Source: Protula sp. h YS-2021 (lineage: Eukaryota; Annelida; Polychaeta; Sabellida; Serpulidae). From it: a stretch of 64,000 bases of DNA. The translations under genes and the position numbers were made by a program. The stretch lies in assembly GCA_949752745.1 (NCBI GenBank), contig OX457031.1, positions 23,170,642-23,234,641 on the forward strand, written 5' to 3'. This document shows, one piece after another, positions 39,400 to 57,837 of this stretch; position 1 is the first letter of the stretch; every line of letters begins with the position of its first letter. Below the pieces are notes generated by a model, which did no database searches, was not told the DNA's origin, and saw only the letters and a list, made by a program, of their open reading frames with translations.

Positions 39400-39500
39400 T
39401 GTGATGACGTCACGTATGTGTGCACCTGCTTCTTCCGGTTTGATTGCGCAGTAGCAATGGCCCCTTAGATTGACTAATCACTGAGATTGGTGGGACTGTT
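39400..39500 (+). promoter_or_regulatory. Candidate promoter of the LRR gene
   Basis: A perfect CRE palindrome TGACGTCA (39405-39412), CACGTATG next to it, an ETS-type cttccgg near 39432 and an inverted CCAAT box (attgg near 39486) cluster within 100 bases, about 0.5 kb before the LRR start codon. A 40-codon frame starting at 39570 (MSGRKSKRELLEIDAISLGQ...) follows and could be an upstream ORF. The assignment is inference. Confidence 0.3.
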
Positions 39501-40013
39501 TTACTTTTAATTCAATAGCTATTTTACGTGCGTAACTGGCTCTGCTTAGTTACAACAGTATTTTGATTGATGAGTGGCAGGAAGTCAAAGAGAGAGCTCC
39601 TCGAAATCGATGCCATAAGCCTTGGGCAGTGCGGACTGGCTACTGTTTTTATGTATCGCTGCAATCATGCATCCGTTCTTAAGACGAAATAAATAACAGT
39701 AAAAAGTTTTCTTCAGAATGTATTATGGAATCATGAAAAATATTAAAGCAGTTATCTGCAAACTCTCAGTTATTGGCATGCAATATTTTAAAAAGTAACT
39801 AGAATACAACCAATAAATATCACATTGGATTTTGTATTGGATATTATTGCTTTGATTGTTGATTACTTTACTTCAGATCACATGGATATGTAAAAGGCAT
39901 ACAAACGAATTATTTTGACAGTGATTTTTATGAAGGCAATTAATAATGACTATGGCAGTGCAGAATCGATGCTCCAATAGGTGTGCGTGCTTTGACATTA
40001 GTGTATCATCACC

Positions 40014-41357
40014 ATGACAATAACGATGAAAGCAGTGTGGATATCTTTGATCTTACTTAATATGACGTCATCACTTTTGGCAAGTGATTTTTACCGTTAT
40101 CCAACAATGTGCAGCTATACTGAAATCTCGATCAATTGTACTAATAAAAGTCTGGTAGTCGTTCCTAGTTATTTACCAATATCTGTGAGAGATTTAATAT
40201 TATCGTATAACTCAATAGAACACATTGGCAACGAGTTAGATGCTTTAGTCAGGCTAGAAAGCCTTGAGGTATCGTTTAATGGTTTGGCATCTATATCAAG
40301 CACGGCATTTAGTCACAAGTCACGCCTGAAGCAGATATACCTAAATAATAACGTTTTGACCGTGAACGCTTTAATCGATTCATTAGCAACACGACTTCCA
40401 TCATTAAGTGTCCTTGTTCTGGCACACAATCATATAGGCCCAAACATATCAGTACCAGTATTTGACAAGTGTCCGAAACTAGAGGTATTAGATTTATCTT
40501 ATAATGATATACATTGTCTATCAAAGGCCTCGTTTATCAACATTGGACAGCTCACGGAATTATATCTGAAAGGAAACAATTTAAATACAGTACCCTATGA
40601 TATATTGTTTCCATTAACAATGCTGCAGTGGCTCGATTTGTCACATAATCCTATCAGCACTATTAACAATGTATCCTTTCCGATATTGCCAGAGCTGAAA
40701 ACACTGTTATTTAACAGCATGGATGTGTTGCATAGTATTGGCATGTTCTCTTTTGAAAACTTGTCTAATATACGAAGCATTCAAATTAGTGGCTGTTCGG
40801 AATTAACAACCATTGAAGAATATGCATTTACTTCTGTGAATAATATGACACATATCTTACTAGAAAGCAATAACATCTCGACATTAACTGAGCATGTTAT
40901 ACCATGGCATATCATGGCTAACAACACGGTACATCTCTACAACAACCCGTGGTCATGTGACTGCCGACTGAAATGGGTATCTAAGCAAAATATTCGTAGA
41001 GTGCTGGCTAAGCCACAGTTCACTCTATGCCAATCCCCTGCACAGCTCCAAGATAACCGCATTTTAGATTTAAAGCCAAATCAGTTCGTGTGCACTAGGG
41101 CTCACAAGAACAACAACAGTGTCAAGATTAAAACAAAGACAGACTTCACAGGAGTATTTGGAATCGTCGCTCCAATTGGTATAGGCTTAATGATGCTTGT
41201 ACTCGTAATGACAGTACACTGTAAGAAAAGACAGCCCCGGCCTGCTTATGAATTATGGATTCTCAAATCAATTAGTTATGGTTCATTGAAAGAACAGAAC
41301 AGCGTCTCGTCCGATGCGGGATCCGTGAGAACAGCGCCCACCGTGGTTTCTTATTGA
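40014..41357 (+). CDS. Single-exon leucine-rich-repeat transmembrane protein (447 aa)
   Basis: A complete intronless frame. Residues 1-23 form a signal peptide (hydrophobic core WISLILLNMTSSLLA). A short N-terminal cap with two cysteines follows (MCSYTEISINC). About nine leucine-rich repeats of the extracellular type come next (for example LEVLDLSYNDIHCLSKASF, LTELYLKGNNLNTVP, LQWLDLSHNPISTI). A C-terminal cap LRRCT (NNPWSCDCRLKWV near 308-320, closing cysteine near 363) and a membrane span at about 378-402 (GIVAPIGIGLMMLVLVMTV) follow, then a 45-residue Ser-rich tail ending VVSY, possibly a weak PDZ ligand. Many N-x-S/T sites are present. The layout matches cell-surface adhesion or recognition proteins; there is no TIR domain, so it is not a Toll receptor. 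Function beyond protein binding is unknown. A second Met at residue 5 could be the true start. Confidence 0.9.
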   Translation: MTITMKAVWISLILLNMTSSLLASDFYRYPTMCSYTEISINCTNKSLVVVPSYLPISVRDLILSYNSIEHIGNELDALVRLESLEVSFNGLASISSTAFSHKSRLKQIYLNNNVLTVNALIDSLATRLPSLSVLVLAHNHIGPNISVPVFDKCPKLEVLDLSYNDIHCLSKASFINIGQLTELYLKGNNLNTVPYDILFPLTMLQWLDLSHNPISTINNVSFPILPELKTLLFNSMDVLHSIGMFSFENLSNIRSIQISGCSELTTIEEYAFTSVNNMTHILLESNNISTLTEHVIPWHIMANNTVHLYNNPWSCDCRLKWVSKQNIRRVLAKPQFTLCQSPAQLQDNRILDLKPNQFVCTRAHKNNNSVKIKTKTDFTGVFGIVAPIGIGLMMLVLVMTVHCKKRQPRPAYELWILKSISYGSLKEQNSVSSDAGSVRTAPTVVSY

Positions 41358-44300
41358 TCACGATTAAAACAACATAACTATGTCAAGATTTCAGCAGTAA
41401 ATTTGTCTGTTTAATCTTCTAAGTTGGTGTTTTGACCACGCCATATTTATTTAAATCAACAAATATCTTATTTACGTTTAACAAATATATTGTTTTAACA
41501 GAGATTCGTAAGTATACACTTTCTTTCTAAGGAACGCAAACATAACACAAATCGCCTTGAACTGAATATACCTTAAACTTAGTTAGAAATTTATGAACTA
41601 TTCTCCCTTAATACACCTTAAACTTAATTCAACATTTATTAACATCCATAAATTCCTTGTATGTGTGAATGAAATTTATAAATATGTTTAAATAATGAAA
41701 TACCTCAGCCAGTGGATTGCTACAAAAGCTACATTAGTGGTTGCATAAGAAAATCCTTATTGTAAGAATGTATGCATGGAATAACATTGAGACTTGTTAA
41801 TCAGTTGTAAAGAATATCACTTCCCTCCAAAATAACATTTATTTTAATTTTTAATTTTGACAAACTGATTTGAGTACAACCGTTATGCAACAAAGTAGGT
41901 GGTCCCTCACAAAATCTAATGCAAGTCAGTATCTGTTTCTTCTTCCATTAACCAAACCTTTGCCTTCATCTCTCAAGCATGCTGTTGATACATTGCTTAT
42001 TTTCGGATATTTCACTTCACTGTGGGGTGTTAGTCAATGTTTTTGGGCAAGGACAAGAAGAAGTAACAAACACATTAAAACATTAAAATATTTAGACGCA
42101 TGTATTTGGAATCAAATCATGATGAAATTTTGCTTACTTGATGGACAATTTATCCTACTGAGTTCAAAGTGTGATCGTGAAAGCTCCATTGATTATTATT
42201 TAGCTGGATCAAGCATGGATATCAAGAATAGAGTTGGCCAGCGAGACTTAGTCTGATCTTAATTAGTCGCTGATTAATCTGAATATATAAATGTTGATTT
42301 TAAGTGTTAATTAAATGTACAAATAAAGCACCATTCGCTTGAAGAATTTATAATGCCTGATTTTTATTGCACCAGCTTTTTGTATTTCTAAAATAAATTC
42401 ATACAATCCTCAAATCATTACCTTAGCAAAGTTGTGATGGTTAGTTCAAGTTAGCAACTCATGTGTTAAAGAGAGTATAACCTTACAAAATTATAGAAAT
42501 TTCTTGTTTCTTGTTTTTGCATATCAAAGTTCTCCTACTTCAATAAGTCACAGTATTATGTCGCTGTTTTCTGTTGAGTTACCTAAAAACGATGGTGTCA
42601 TCCGAAAATTTTTGGTTTTACACGGCCTTATCACCATGATTTTCGATTAGTGAATTTAGATTATAGTTATTATTCCTTAACAGGGGATTATAAGACAGGG
42701 AGTGGAGGTTTTTATACTGGACGTGATTGAAAGGAAAGTAAACGAACAGAGCCGTGCTGATTTCTGTGGCTTGCCACAGGTGTCCGAATCCAGTAAAAAG
42801 CATTCCAATATCTATGGTCAATCGACACCCTTTTCGCGACAATGCCTTCGACGTATTCACATGACTTCTGTGTGTATGTGGCAAGCAACGTTCTACATTT
42901 ACTTTTCGTTTCTCGAACCAATAGAGCAATGTCACTCGGGGCGTATGATAATGGTCAATATTACTGTTCCCTTAATGTGTCCTCGCGCCCGCTAAGGAAA
43001 GTCATGGAATGTTTTGACAAACCAAGCAATTACTGCTGAAAACCACTGTGTGTGTTTGGTTCAGAAGTGGTTACAACAGAGTTACAAAATTTCTATGTGG
43101 GATAGAATAAAGGCAGGTACGCTTGATTATAACTATAATATTATTAAGGGCCCAACTGAAAACGCTGCTTTTAGCCATGGCCCCGATTCCGCCCCTTTTC
43201 TCACTTTCTTGGAAAAGGCCATCAATCAATTTTATACAGATTTTACAACCTTAAGATAAATGTCTTTGTGCGATGTGCGAAATGACGAACTGAAGATAAC
43301 AGCTAATTTATGCAGCATATTTGTATCCACACTGTGAGTCCAGCTTACGCAGAGGAGTTGAAAGGAAAATGTGTGAAATCGGTTTTGCTTGGAATGGCTA
43401 CCTATAGCATGCTGTTCAATGAGCATCAATGGGTCAATGTTTTGACAGCGTCAATCAAGCAACAATTAGGTCGCGTAAAACACGTCTAATTTACAATGAG
43501 GTTGGGCAGTTTTTAAAATTGTGATATGATTTAAAGTTAAATTTTGATGTAAACTCTTTTCAAACAGTTGTAAAAATACTTTTAGTATGGTTAGAAAGTA
43601 ATATTTAATTCATCGACCATTTTATTTTAACAAAATCTGTCAAAATGTTGAGTAAAAACGCTAAATAAGTACACGAGGAACTGATGTTGCCTCTTTGAGC
43701 TCCAGAATCATAATGAAAATGGGAGGAGCTAAGGGCTGCTTTTATAGTCCTCGTTGGGCCTTTAATTCCGTTTGGTATGTGAATTAATGATTATAGTATA
43801 AAGGAGTGGATTAGTATGATAGAACATAATAATTCAGAAGACTGAAAAAATTGGTAATCGCGTTACCATTTGCTTGTGTCTCGTATTTATTTAGTGTCTC
43901 TGTTTGTCTATATGTGGTTGAAGCATCCAAAATATGCACAAATAATAAAACACTGATTTGACCACAAAACATATAGTTATAGGAAATAACTGCAAGTAAA
44001 CCCTCTAAATAGATTATAATTAGAGTACCACATACAGTACGGGACTGGGTACACAGCAACTGGGTACATAGCTACTGGTACACTTAACACCCATACATTA
44101 ATAAACAATATGTGCCAGTGGACTCATAGAAGACAAGGCGTCATAATGTAACTTTGGACTCTCAAACTGATACAACTGACTTGAATTTACTGTGTGTTCA
44201 GAATGACTTTGTGGTCTATAATGTCGTATTGCTGATAGACATACAATAAATAATTACAAAAGTTGTGATATAATTAAGACAATTATATACAGTAAAACCG

Positions 44301-44971
44301 CAGTAATAGGCCTACATGAACTTATGATTGCAGGGGCAGTACAATTTGTGAAATATCTAGAATGGGAAAGTTGAAAAGTCGTCCTTTTTACAAGATGATC
44401 CTTTTGCGATGATGTCTTATTCTAGATTTCCGCTGGAATACATTATGCAGCATATTCAGAAAAAGTCTTTACACTGTGTTAAAGACATTTTTTTTATTTT
44501 GGGCTATTATTTTTTTGCTTAATTTTATAAGCGATTCAACCTTTACTCTCTCATACCCTCTCCCATAACACAACATTGCAAGTTGTAACATCTTATCACA
44601 AATAAAATTCTCATATTGTTGTTGTACGAATAAGGGGAGTTTTTCCAAGAAATTACTGAATGCTTCATTTACATTTTTACGATAGATAGCTCCTGTATAC
44701 AACAGACAAATTACTGAATATTTTTATCAGTATGCAGTAATAAAGGTTTGAAGCTACTTTGGACTAAGCACAGATCTATAAGTTTATATTATAAACATTA
44801 TGTAAGTCAATATTATGAGCAAATTTTACAAATCTCAGGCTATATACAACATTTATTCCCCAAAAAACATATATTTTATATTCATATATAAACAAGAACA
44901 ATGAAATTTGCAGAGTTGAATACTCAGATAGACTTACAGGTCTTATTATAAGACTTCTTGTATTCCAGTTA
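41358..44971. other. Region between the LRR gene and the nicotinic receptor gene
   Basis: Contains one doubtful small frame (41884-42256) and a patch of overlapping open frames on both strands at 42600-43260, which I cannot assign. Candidate AATAAA at 42322-42327 (+) could end an LRR transcript with a long 3' UTR. AATAAA on the minus strand at 44852-44857 fits the end of the receptor gene. Confidence 0.5.
41884..42256 (+). CDS. Doubtful small ORF (123 aa), no family recognised
   Basis: An ATG at 41884 opens a frame of 123 codons ending in TGA. The predicted protein has one moderately hydrophobic stretch (AVDTLLIFGYFTSLWGVSQC) and no signal peptide, repeat or known motif. It lies 0.5 kb after the LRR stop and just before an AATAAA, so it may simply be 3' UTR sequence of that gene. 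Confidence 0.2.
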
Positions 44972-50995
<6,024 letters not shown>

Positions 50996-53900
50996 CTGCA
51001 ATGTAAAAAAGGAAATATTTCTTCTGAAGTAATCTCAAAAGCTTAAAGCATTTGTTTGCTTGTTTGTTTTTGTTTTGTTTGTTTTTTTTTTGTTTTTTTG
51101 TTTAGTTTTATTTTGTTATTTGCGAGGTTAAAAGTTCCCGCTCCGACGGTTATATCGCCTATCTCGGTCTGACACCTTTGCCAGTTTTTATGTGTTTTAT
51201 GTGTATTTTTGTGTATTTTAGGTTTATTTTATTAGGTATCTTATTGTTAAAACTCGAGGCGTCTTTATAGTGTAATAAACTAGTCGGAATATCCAAGTAT
51301 ATTCCGACAAAATGGCAGCATATAAATTCTATTCTGTCCGTCGCTGACTCAAAGCAAAATAAGGTTTTGTCTGCTGACCATCGTACAAACAGTATTGTTA
51401 CATGGCTATAGTAAATATTGTAATCTAACTGGTCGATGCCCAAGTCAATGATTTTTAAATGTTGATCGGAAGGAACGTAAACGTCGATAGATATTGCTGA
51501 TATTTTCGATCAAAACGCCATTTATGCCATGTAACAAAACATATATTGACTTAAGTCAATGTCTCCCAAGTATTTTTTTACACTGCAGCAAACAACAAAA
51601 ATTGGCGAGCTGTAACTAGTGCATTCATAGTATGTTAAACGTACTACAAATAAACTATACACTTTATAGTATATTTATAGTACATTTACTGATCTGACAT
51701 CTTTTGAAACAGTTAGAACGCTAGATTACTTGTAAAATATAAATATTAAATCACGTTTGACTATCAACTTCATTTTTCAATCTGTAGAAATCAATCAAAG
51801 TAATATCTTTCATGCGTAATTTTGATTATATGGGTAAGCTTGTATTACACTGAAACACACATACTATGTGACTGTTTTTCTTATTTTTGCGTCACTAAAA
51901 GGGTGCAGTTTTTAACCCCAAAGTTGCAAAGATGTCCAGTAAAAACTGCTCTTTCTTAAAAGAATAATGCATGCAAAGTTCCAGTGATGCACACATTGGT
52001 AAGGTCGTTGAGTGACGTGCACATTTGCCAGATGGTTCTGTGAAGTACACAGTGGTTAGGTGGATCATTGGCGTACACATTTGTCAGGCGATTCTGTGAT
52101 CTACATATAATGTTCAGCTTGTTCTATGAAGTACAAAATGGTCAGGTGCTTCACTGAAGCACACATTGGTCAGGTGGTTCTGGAAAGTACCCACTGGGCA
52201 GGTGGTTCAGTGACGTACATATTTGTCAGGTGGTTCAATGACGTAGACATTGTTCAGGGAGTTCAGTGACGGACAGATTTGTCAGGTGGTTCAGTGACGT
52301 ACACATTAGGCAGGTGGTTCAATGACGTAGACATTGTTCAGGGAGTTCAGTGACGGACAGATTTGTCAGGTGGTTCAGTGACGCACACATTTTTCCGGTG
52401 GTTCAGTGACGTACATATTTGTCAGGTGGTTCAGTGACGTACATATTTGTCAGGTGGTTCAGTGACGTACATATTTGTCAGGTGGTTCAGTGACGTACAT
52501 ATTTGTCAGGTGGTTCAGTGACGTACATATTTGTCAGGTGGTTCAGTGACGTACATATTTGTCAGGTGGTTACGTGACGTAAGCATTTGTCAGGCGATTC
52601 AGTGACGTGCACATTTGTCAGGTGGTTCAGTGACGTATGTATTTGTCAGGTGGTTCAGTGACGTACATATTTGTCCGGTGGTTCAGTGACGTACACATTT
52701 GTCAGGTGGTTACGTGACGTAAGCATTTGTCAGGCGATTCAGTGACGTGCACATTTGTCAGGTGGTTCAGTGACGTATGTATTTGTCAGGTGGTTCAGTG
52801 ACGTACATATTTGTCAGGTGGTTCAGTGACGTACATATTTGTCCGGTGGTTCAGTGACGTACACAGTTGTCAGGTGGTTCAGTGACGTACATATTTGTCG
52901 GGTGGTTCAGTGACGTACACATTTGTCAGGTGGTTACGTGACGTAAGCATTTGTCAGGCGATTCAGTGACGTGCATATTTGTCAGGTGATGCAGTGACGC
53001 ACATTTCATGTCGTTTGCAAAACAGACGTACTATCGTGTGATTTAATATTCTTTTCTGATTATCAATAAACTAAAAGAGTTATTTATAGCTTCACCCTGT
53101 TCGATATTGCAAAAATTAGCAAATTAAGTGATGTGGGAACATGTTAGAACTGAACTCAATGCATAAAAATGGGAAGAAAAAAAAAGAACAGATAAGATGT
53201 TGCTTCTTTCAACTGCTTTCGAAAACTGTCACGAAAAGCGAGTCAACTCCATTTGTCTCAATTTCTACCAAAATGAGTGCACGCAATACCTAAGTCATCA
53301 CAAGGAGTTTTAAGGCACTCTCGTGACGTTTTATAGATTTAACGAAGGCACATAATTCATCGGCGCATGCCGTAAATGACAAGGTTTCTACAAATAACAT
53401 AACTACAACACGTCTGGGTGTTAATAACACAAGTTATTATTTCCTCAAGTTATGCAAAAAAAAAAAAAAAAAAAAAAGGAGAAAAAAAAACGCCTGAATA
53501 CCGTCTCAGTAATGCACAGAACAATACCTCAGCAATCATTACCAACAGGCAAGCTCACGGCAAACAGATATAAGGCACCTCCTCCATAACTTGTTCACGG
53601 CAATCAGATGCAAGGCACCCTTCTCCATAACTCATCCTTTTAGTGGCACCCCTTCCTCTCTCTCCCTTTCTCTGTTATTTCCATTGTTAGTCGAGACACT
53701 TACATGCGCCATTAGAACATTGTTAATAGCACTACAGCCACTTCGCTGCAATTACGGCAAGAAATAAACTTTTGTTCAGTTCTCATAGAAGTAAGAACTT
53801 GGACATTTTTTCAGAATACACTAGAGTATTATATAGCTGTAATTCTCGCAATATTTAACGGTTTTATGCTGAGATCTGATGGACAAAATTTCACAAAATG

Positions 53901-54980
53901 TAATGCCAAATTGTAGATAATTGCAATTTTACATCATGGCAAAATTATAGTGCAATAAAGTAAATCCCAAGATATGTGGTTATATATTACTGTTATAGCA
54001 AAATATATACACACAGAAAATGATATGAGTGTGATATACTGAAGGAGTTAGGGGTGTTGTTTACCGTTCAGAAGACCGAATAACAGGGTTTCAGTTTCAC
54101 CTTTAGGTTATTGAAAATTCGTTATTTTTTTATTTTATTTTTTTGAAAAACTTTCAACAAATTTTAAACACTTTGTTTTACTAATTTTTTACTACTTTTT
54201 CAAAAAAAATGCCATTTTTTTTAAAATCGCACAAATTTATTGAAAAATTATCACAAAATTAGCAATAACTTCCCAATGAAAAATGAAACTAAAATGCTAA
54301 AAAATTGATAAAGATGGAGCTTCGTATATAAGTGTTGTTTTTATATCATCACACAAAGCAGCCGAAAACCCTTAAAATTCTTTATCTGTCAATGTTTCTG
54401 CCAAGATCAAAGGACATGGCCGAGATTTTTCGTGATGTCTTTCAAATCAACAAAAGCACAGATTAAAACAGCAGTAGTTGACGGTTTTTGTATACTAATA
54501 TGAAAATGTTTAAGCTTGTACCGGAGAAAAGTTGTCAATAGATGTGTGCTTGCATTTATTCACAAAAATTCATAATATTAAACAAAGCAAATTTGTAATG
54601 AAGTAACTGAAATGTCAAATTAACACTCACATTTCAAACACCATTAACTTAAAGCTGGTTTTCTCAAGTCAATATTTTCCCATTTGATCCCTAAGATAAA
54701 TATATATAATGAGTAAAATAAAACTTCTTAGTTTCGTTTAAAACGGCTAACGACGTATGCTTTATGTAAACTTTACTGCTTAAGTAAAAAGAGAGCGAAA
54801 CAGTTTCTCAGCTTGTAATTGGTTGAAACTTTCCTCTGGACTCGGCCCGGTGCTGACAAACTTTCCGATTATCCTAGAGTCTGGACAGCTTACACGCACG
54901 AAGTCCACCCCACATATCTTGTCGCCATGTCGCTATATGTCGCACCTTGAGCTCATTTATCAAGTGTCTACCCTAGAGGG
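50996..54980. other. Region upstream of the nAChR-like gene
   Basis: No exon supported. It holds T-rich sequence (51055-51115), a possible old dispersed repeat (51415-51560), the 28-bp minisatellite (51985-53005) and AT-rich unique sequence to about 54.8 kb. The missing 5' exon and promoter of the receptor may be here. Confidence 0.5.
51985..53005. repeat. 28-bp minisatellite with CRE-like half sites
   Basis: The unit 'tcagtgacgtacatatttgtcaggtggt' type (28 bp) fills roughly 1 kb, or about 36 unit lengths. Each well-preserved unit carries GTGACGTA. The left end is degenerate and the centre and right are homogeneous. Higher-order repetition is visible: a segment of 140 bp (five units) starting at 52569 repeats at 52709 and restarts at about 52933, and an 84-bp (three-unit) segment near 52236 repeats near 52320. 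It lies 5' of the nAChR-like gene. Confidence 0.92.
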
Positions 54981-54984
54981 AGTT

Positions 54985-55035
54985 GCTGCAGTATATAAAT
55001 AACGTTCATCACGCTTTCTTCAGCAGTTGAGGTCA
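54985..55035 (+). promoter_or_regulatory. Candidate TATA promoter of the broken block at 55 kb
   Basis: TATATAAAT at 54992-55000 is followed 33 bases downstream (start to start) by AGTTGAGG at 55025-55032. The same pairing, with the same 33-base spacing, occurs at 63629-63637 and 63662-63669. An ATG follows at 55034. Confidence 0.45.
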
Positions 55036-56410
55036 TGCAGCACAGGGAACAGCAGCATCAATCGGCGACATTCAAAATTTTCCAAGATGAAAGGACACCG
55101 GATCCAGCTAGCCATCGGAGAGCTTCGAGAATGGGCAAAGAAAAAGCTCGTGATGGTCAAGACTACAGAGGCGCTTAAGGGAGGAATTTTTCAATGTGGA
55201 TAGTCTCACACTTGTTGACAGAGCTGCCTGAAAGACCCTACAGCTCACATTAGCCCAGCATAGTGCCCTTCGAACAGAAGTAAGCCAGTTAAAGACAACT
55301 ACGGCGGCGAATGAAGCTCCAGTCACCTCGGGACGAAGTGACAACCCAACACACAGCCAGATACCCCCTTGGCATCACGAAACTTGCTGCGCATTGACAA
55401 TCCGTCGATGGCAGAACTTCTGGAGTCCCTGAACGAAAAGCCGGACCCAGGAGAAGACTTCTGGCTGACAGGAAAACGCCAGAAAAGAATAAAACCTCTT
55501 TTTATTTGGGACTTCTGACACTCGTTCCTTGGGGCCCGGAGTGAGGACACATTGTTGACTGCGCAGAGGAACGCGAAGCTGATTTTCTCGAGCCTCGCGA
55601 TCAAGAAGCCCTCTCCAGAGGAAAAGACGTTGCTGTGGTGGGTGTGTGGAGTGACGACGACACCTGCCCGTGAGGTGTATACTTCGCAGTCTGTTTTCAG
55701 AGAGAAACGAGGGCTGTCACGCTTGCAGTACTTGCTCGTAGAAGCACCGGAATAGCTCCACCGACAATAGCACCGCGCCGCCTCCAACCAATTTCGGCCC
55801 AAATTCCCTGCTTGCGCCGCATTACTGCGCTGATGATGTCCGCACCACCGAGCGCGTATCAACAGGGATACACGCCTCATCCTCACAACGACCAGCATGT
55901 CTACGGTACACGCAACTTTGTCATGGAAAAAAAGCCGTGCTCGAACCTGCTGTGCACATCACAGACGCTCCAAGAGATTGGCAATTGACTGGCTATGCTG
56001 CAACATGCCTAAAATGGCTCAGGAGTACATTAACATTAACGAACTAGCCGGCTTTTTCAGTGCCAAAAAGCTAAGGTCGCCGCACCTCGCGTCCCGAAAA
56101 ACCCTCTTTACAGACAACATCGTCATTATCACCCTGTTGAACCCAGAGGTTCACAAGATTTCCCATAACATTAAGCTGAATGCTTCTTATACGAGAAGCC
56201 ATACTAACAAGCTGACAGACTTATTCTCTGTGGTACTTATCCTCCCTCACGTTACGTTTGTCCTCGCGCACGTCCCCGTCGCCGCGCACGTCCCCGTCGC
56301 CGACGCAATCACATGTATCAAGAATTCATGCCTTTGTGCTGTCAGGAGCATTCGGCTTCGCCAGCGACAACCCCCTTTCCCCTTCCCGACACTTCGTATT
56401 TTGTTATTGT
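55034..56410 (+). pseudogene. Broken GC-richer coding-like block, family not recognised
   Basis: This block is visibly richer in GC than the rest of the window and holds a chain of plus-strand open stretches in changing frames: a 49-codon frame from 55034, a stretch with coiled-coil-like LTLAQHSALRTEVSQLKTTT around 55235-55300, NPSMAELLESLNEKPDPGED around 55395-55445 followed by FWLTGKRQKRIKPLFIWDF and a stop, and later frames at 55552-55755 and 55897-56412. Stops and shifts between them suggest a decayed gene, perhaps gag-like or another structural gene of a mobile element. I cannot name the family and give no reconstruction. The long minus-strand frame at 55323-55898 is more likely a composition shadow. 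Confidence 0.35.
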
Positions 56411-56449
56411 AAACCTACCGAACTGCACCATTTTGGGTCGAGTTTTGAA

Positions 56450-57830
56450 TTTTGGCATCTTATGTGTATCCGCTTAATTGGCGTTACTCGTATTTTCATG
56501 TTTTTTTTTTCACTGTGGAGAAAAGAAGCAGCGTAAAATACAGTTGACCCAAAACGTTGCCTGATTCTGTGGTAGACGCGTTGTCATTAAAAAGCTGACC
56601 TCTGAGGAGATATGTATAAACATAGAGCGGATGGAAATTTCTCTTCAAGTCAGTAAAATCTATATTTTAGTAACTTTTAAAAAAAAAAGTGATTCCCCTC
56701 CTTTATGAGTTCTATTTTACGCGGAATCCCCAGTGGGTCTGCGGAGTAAAAGGTGTTATACACAACAGACCGAACCGCCGTAGAGGTTGGCTGTTGGACA
56801 ACAACGGTGGTAGACGCGATTAAGTTATTCGGATGGAAGTAGTCGGTGAAGACTGTTAAGTTTCAAAATATATTTTCTGAAAACCATGCCATTGGTATCC
56901 TCGTTTCGGAGCTTTCAATGAGCATGGTTCGATCAACAATCGTTGACTGTTCCTTGCCAAAAAAAAAAAAACTGCATAGAACTTTTTTTCTCAAATATTG
57001 AGTCCACCTTTGAGCATTTTGATTTTTCACCATCGTCCCCAAACTCAATAACATGTCTATACAAATAACAGACTGCATCCGTCTTGTGACTATGTACATA
57101 TCCCAGAGGGTCATTGCATTGATAAAGCCACCATTCTAGAACAGCATCTTGTTGCAATAAAAAATAGGGTATACAGCACAGTGACCTTATCCTACGGCAA
57201 TAGAATGACATACGTCTGACTCCATTATCTAAATAATATTATCATTAGATGATATAAGTAATCTACATGGTTGGTGAGATTTACTTGTCAATGTAAACAG
57301 AGCAACACCCCGATTGCTTCTGTGTAAACGCACTTGAACGTCACCATTGATTGCTTGTTATGATTACTACAACAGGATGTTGAGTTTTTTTTCCTGCACT
57401 CAAATTGTGTAAACATCATGCTTCAGTATACCTCACTGAGCCTGGTTAAAATTATGTAGGAAAAGGGCAATACTTCCGACTGATGTGTCAGTACATGTTG
57501 ACCTCAGGGATCCTGTAAGGCCAAGTTCCAGTCAGGCCAAGAAAAACAATATTTTTATTTCTCTTCCCAAGTTTTTAAATTGATCCAGACGGGCAGTGAT
57601 GGTTTTTCTCTTGGAAAATTTGACGCTTGCAAAACCTTTTTTTATTTTTTGTAAATTTCGGTGAACAGGCATAGGTCAAAATGCCTGTGTCGTTTTTGGT
57701 TTAATGGTTTATAAAAATGCATGCCCAAAACTAGCGATATTATTAATTATAGATTGCTACTTTGACGCGTTCGAAGTGTTTCTTGCACGAAAGCACTGAA
57801 GAATTAAGAATCAATTTAGTAGTATGAAAA
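56450..57830. other. Spacer between the broken block and the 13-bp repeat
   Basis: No gene supported. A phrase 'ggtagacgcg' with following 'attaa' recurs at about 56571 and 56807. Overlapping minus-strand frames at 56863-57211 (containing HSHKTDAVCYLYRHVIEFGD) look mildly protein-like but lack any recognised motif. Confidence 0.4.
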
Positions 57831-57837
57831 CGTTGGT

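Larger units (their letters stand above)
30984..39400. other. Long AT-rich region, mostly without supported genes
   Basis: Probably introns and upstream sequence of the minus-strand gene plus the region 5' of the LRR gene. Contents I can support are the TIR element at 32738-33226, the tandem repeat at 34690-34935 and a short ATT run near 38486-38525. Possible but unsupported exons are at 36422-36490 (-), 33747-33962 (-), 36592-36807 (either strand) and 38145-38405 (-). Confidence 0.5.

Noticed and set aside
42600..43260. Cluster of overlapping frames of 65-105 codons on both strands
   Set aside because: No recognisable domain. Could be a decayed mobile element, but I found no ends or repeats to support that.
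51985..53005. CRISPR-like array
   Set aside because: Units are contiguous 28-bp repeats without unique spacers, in an animal genome. It is a minisatellite.
55323..55898. 191-codon minus-strand frame
   Set aside because: It is Arg/Ser/Cys-rich with no domain and lies opposite plus-strand stretches that look more protein-like. It probably stays open only because the block is GC-rich.
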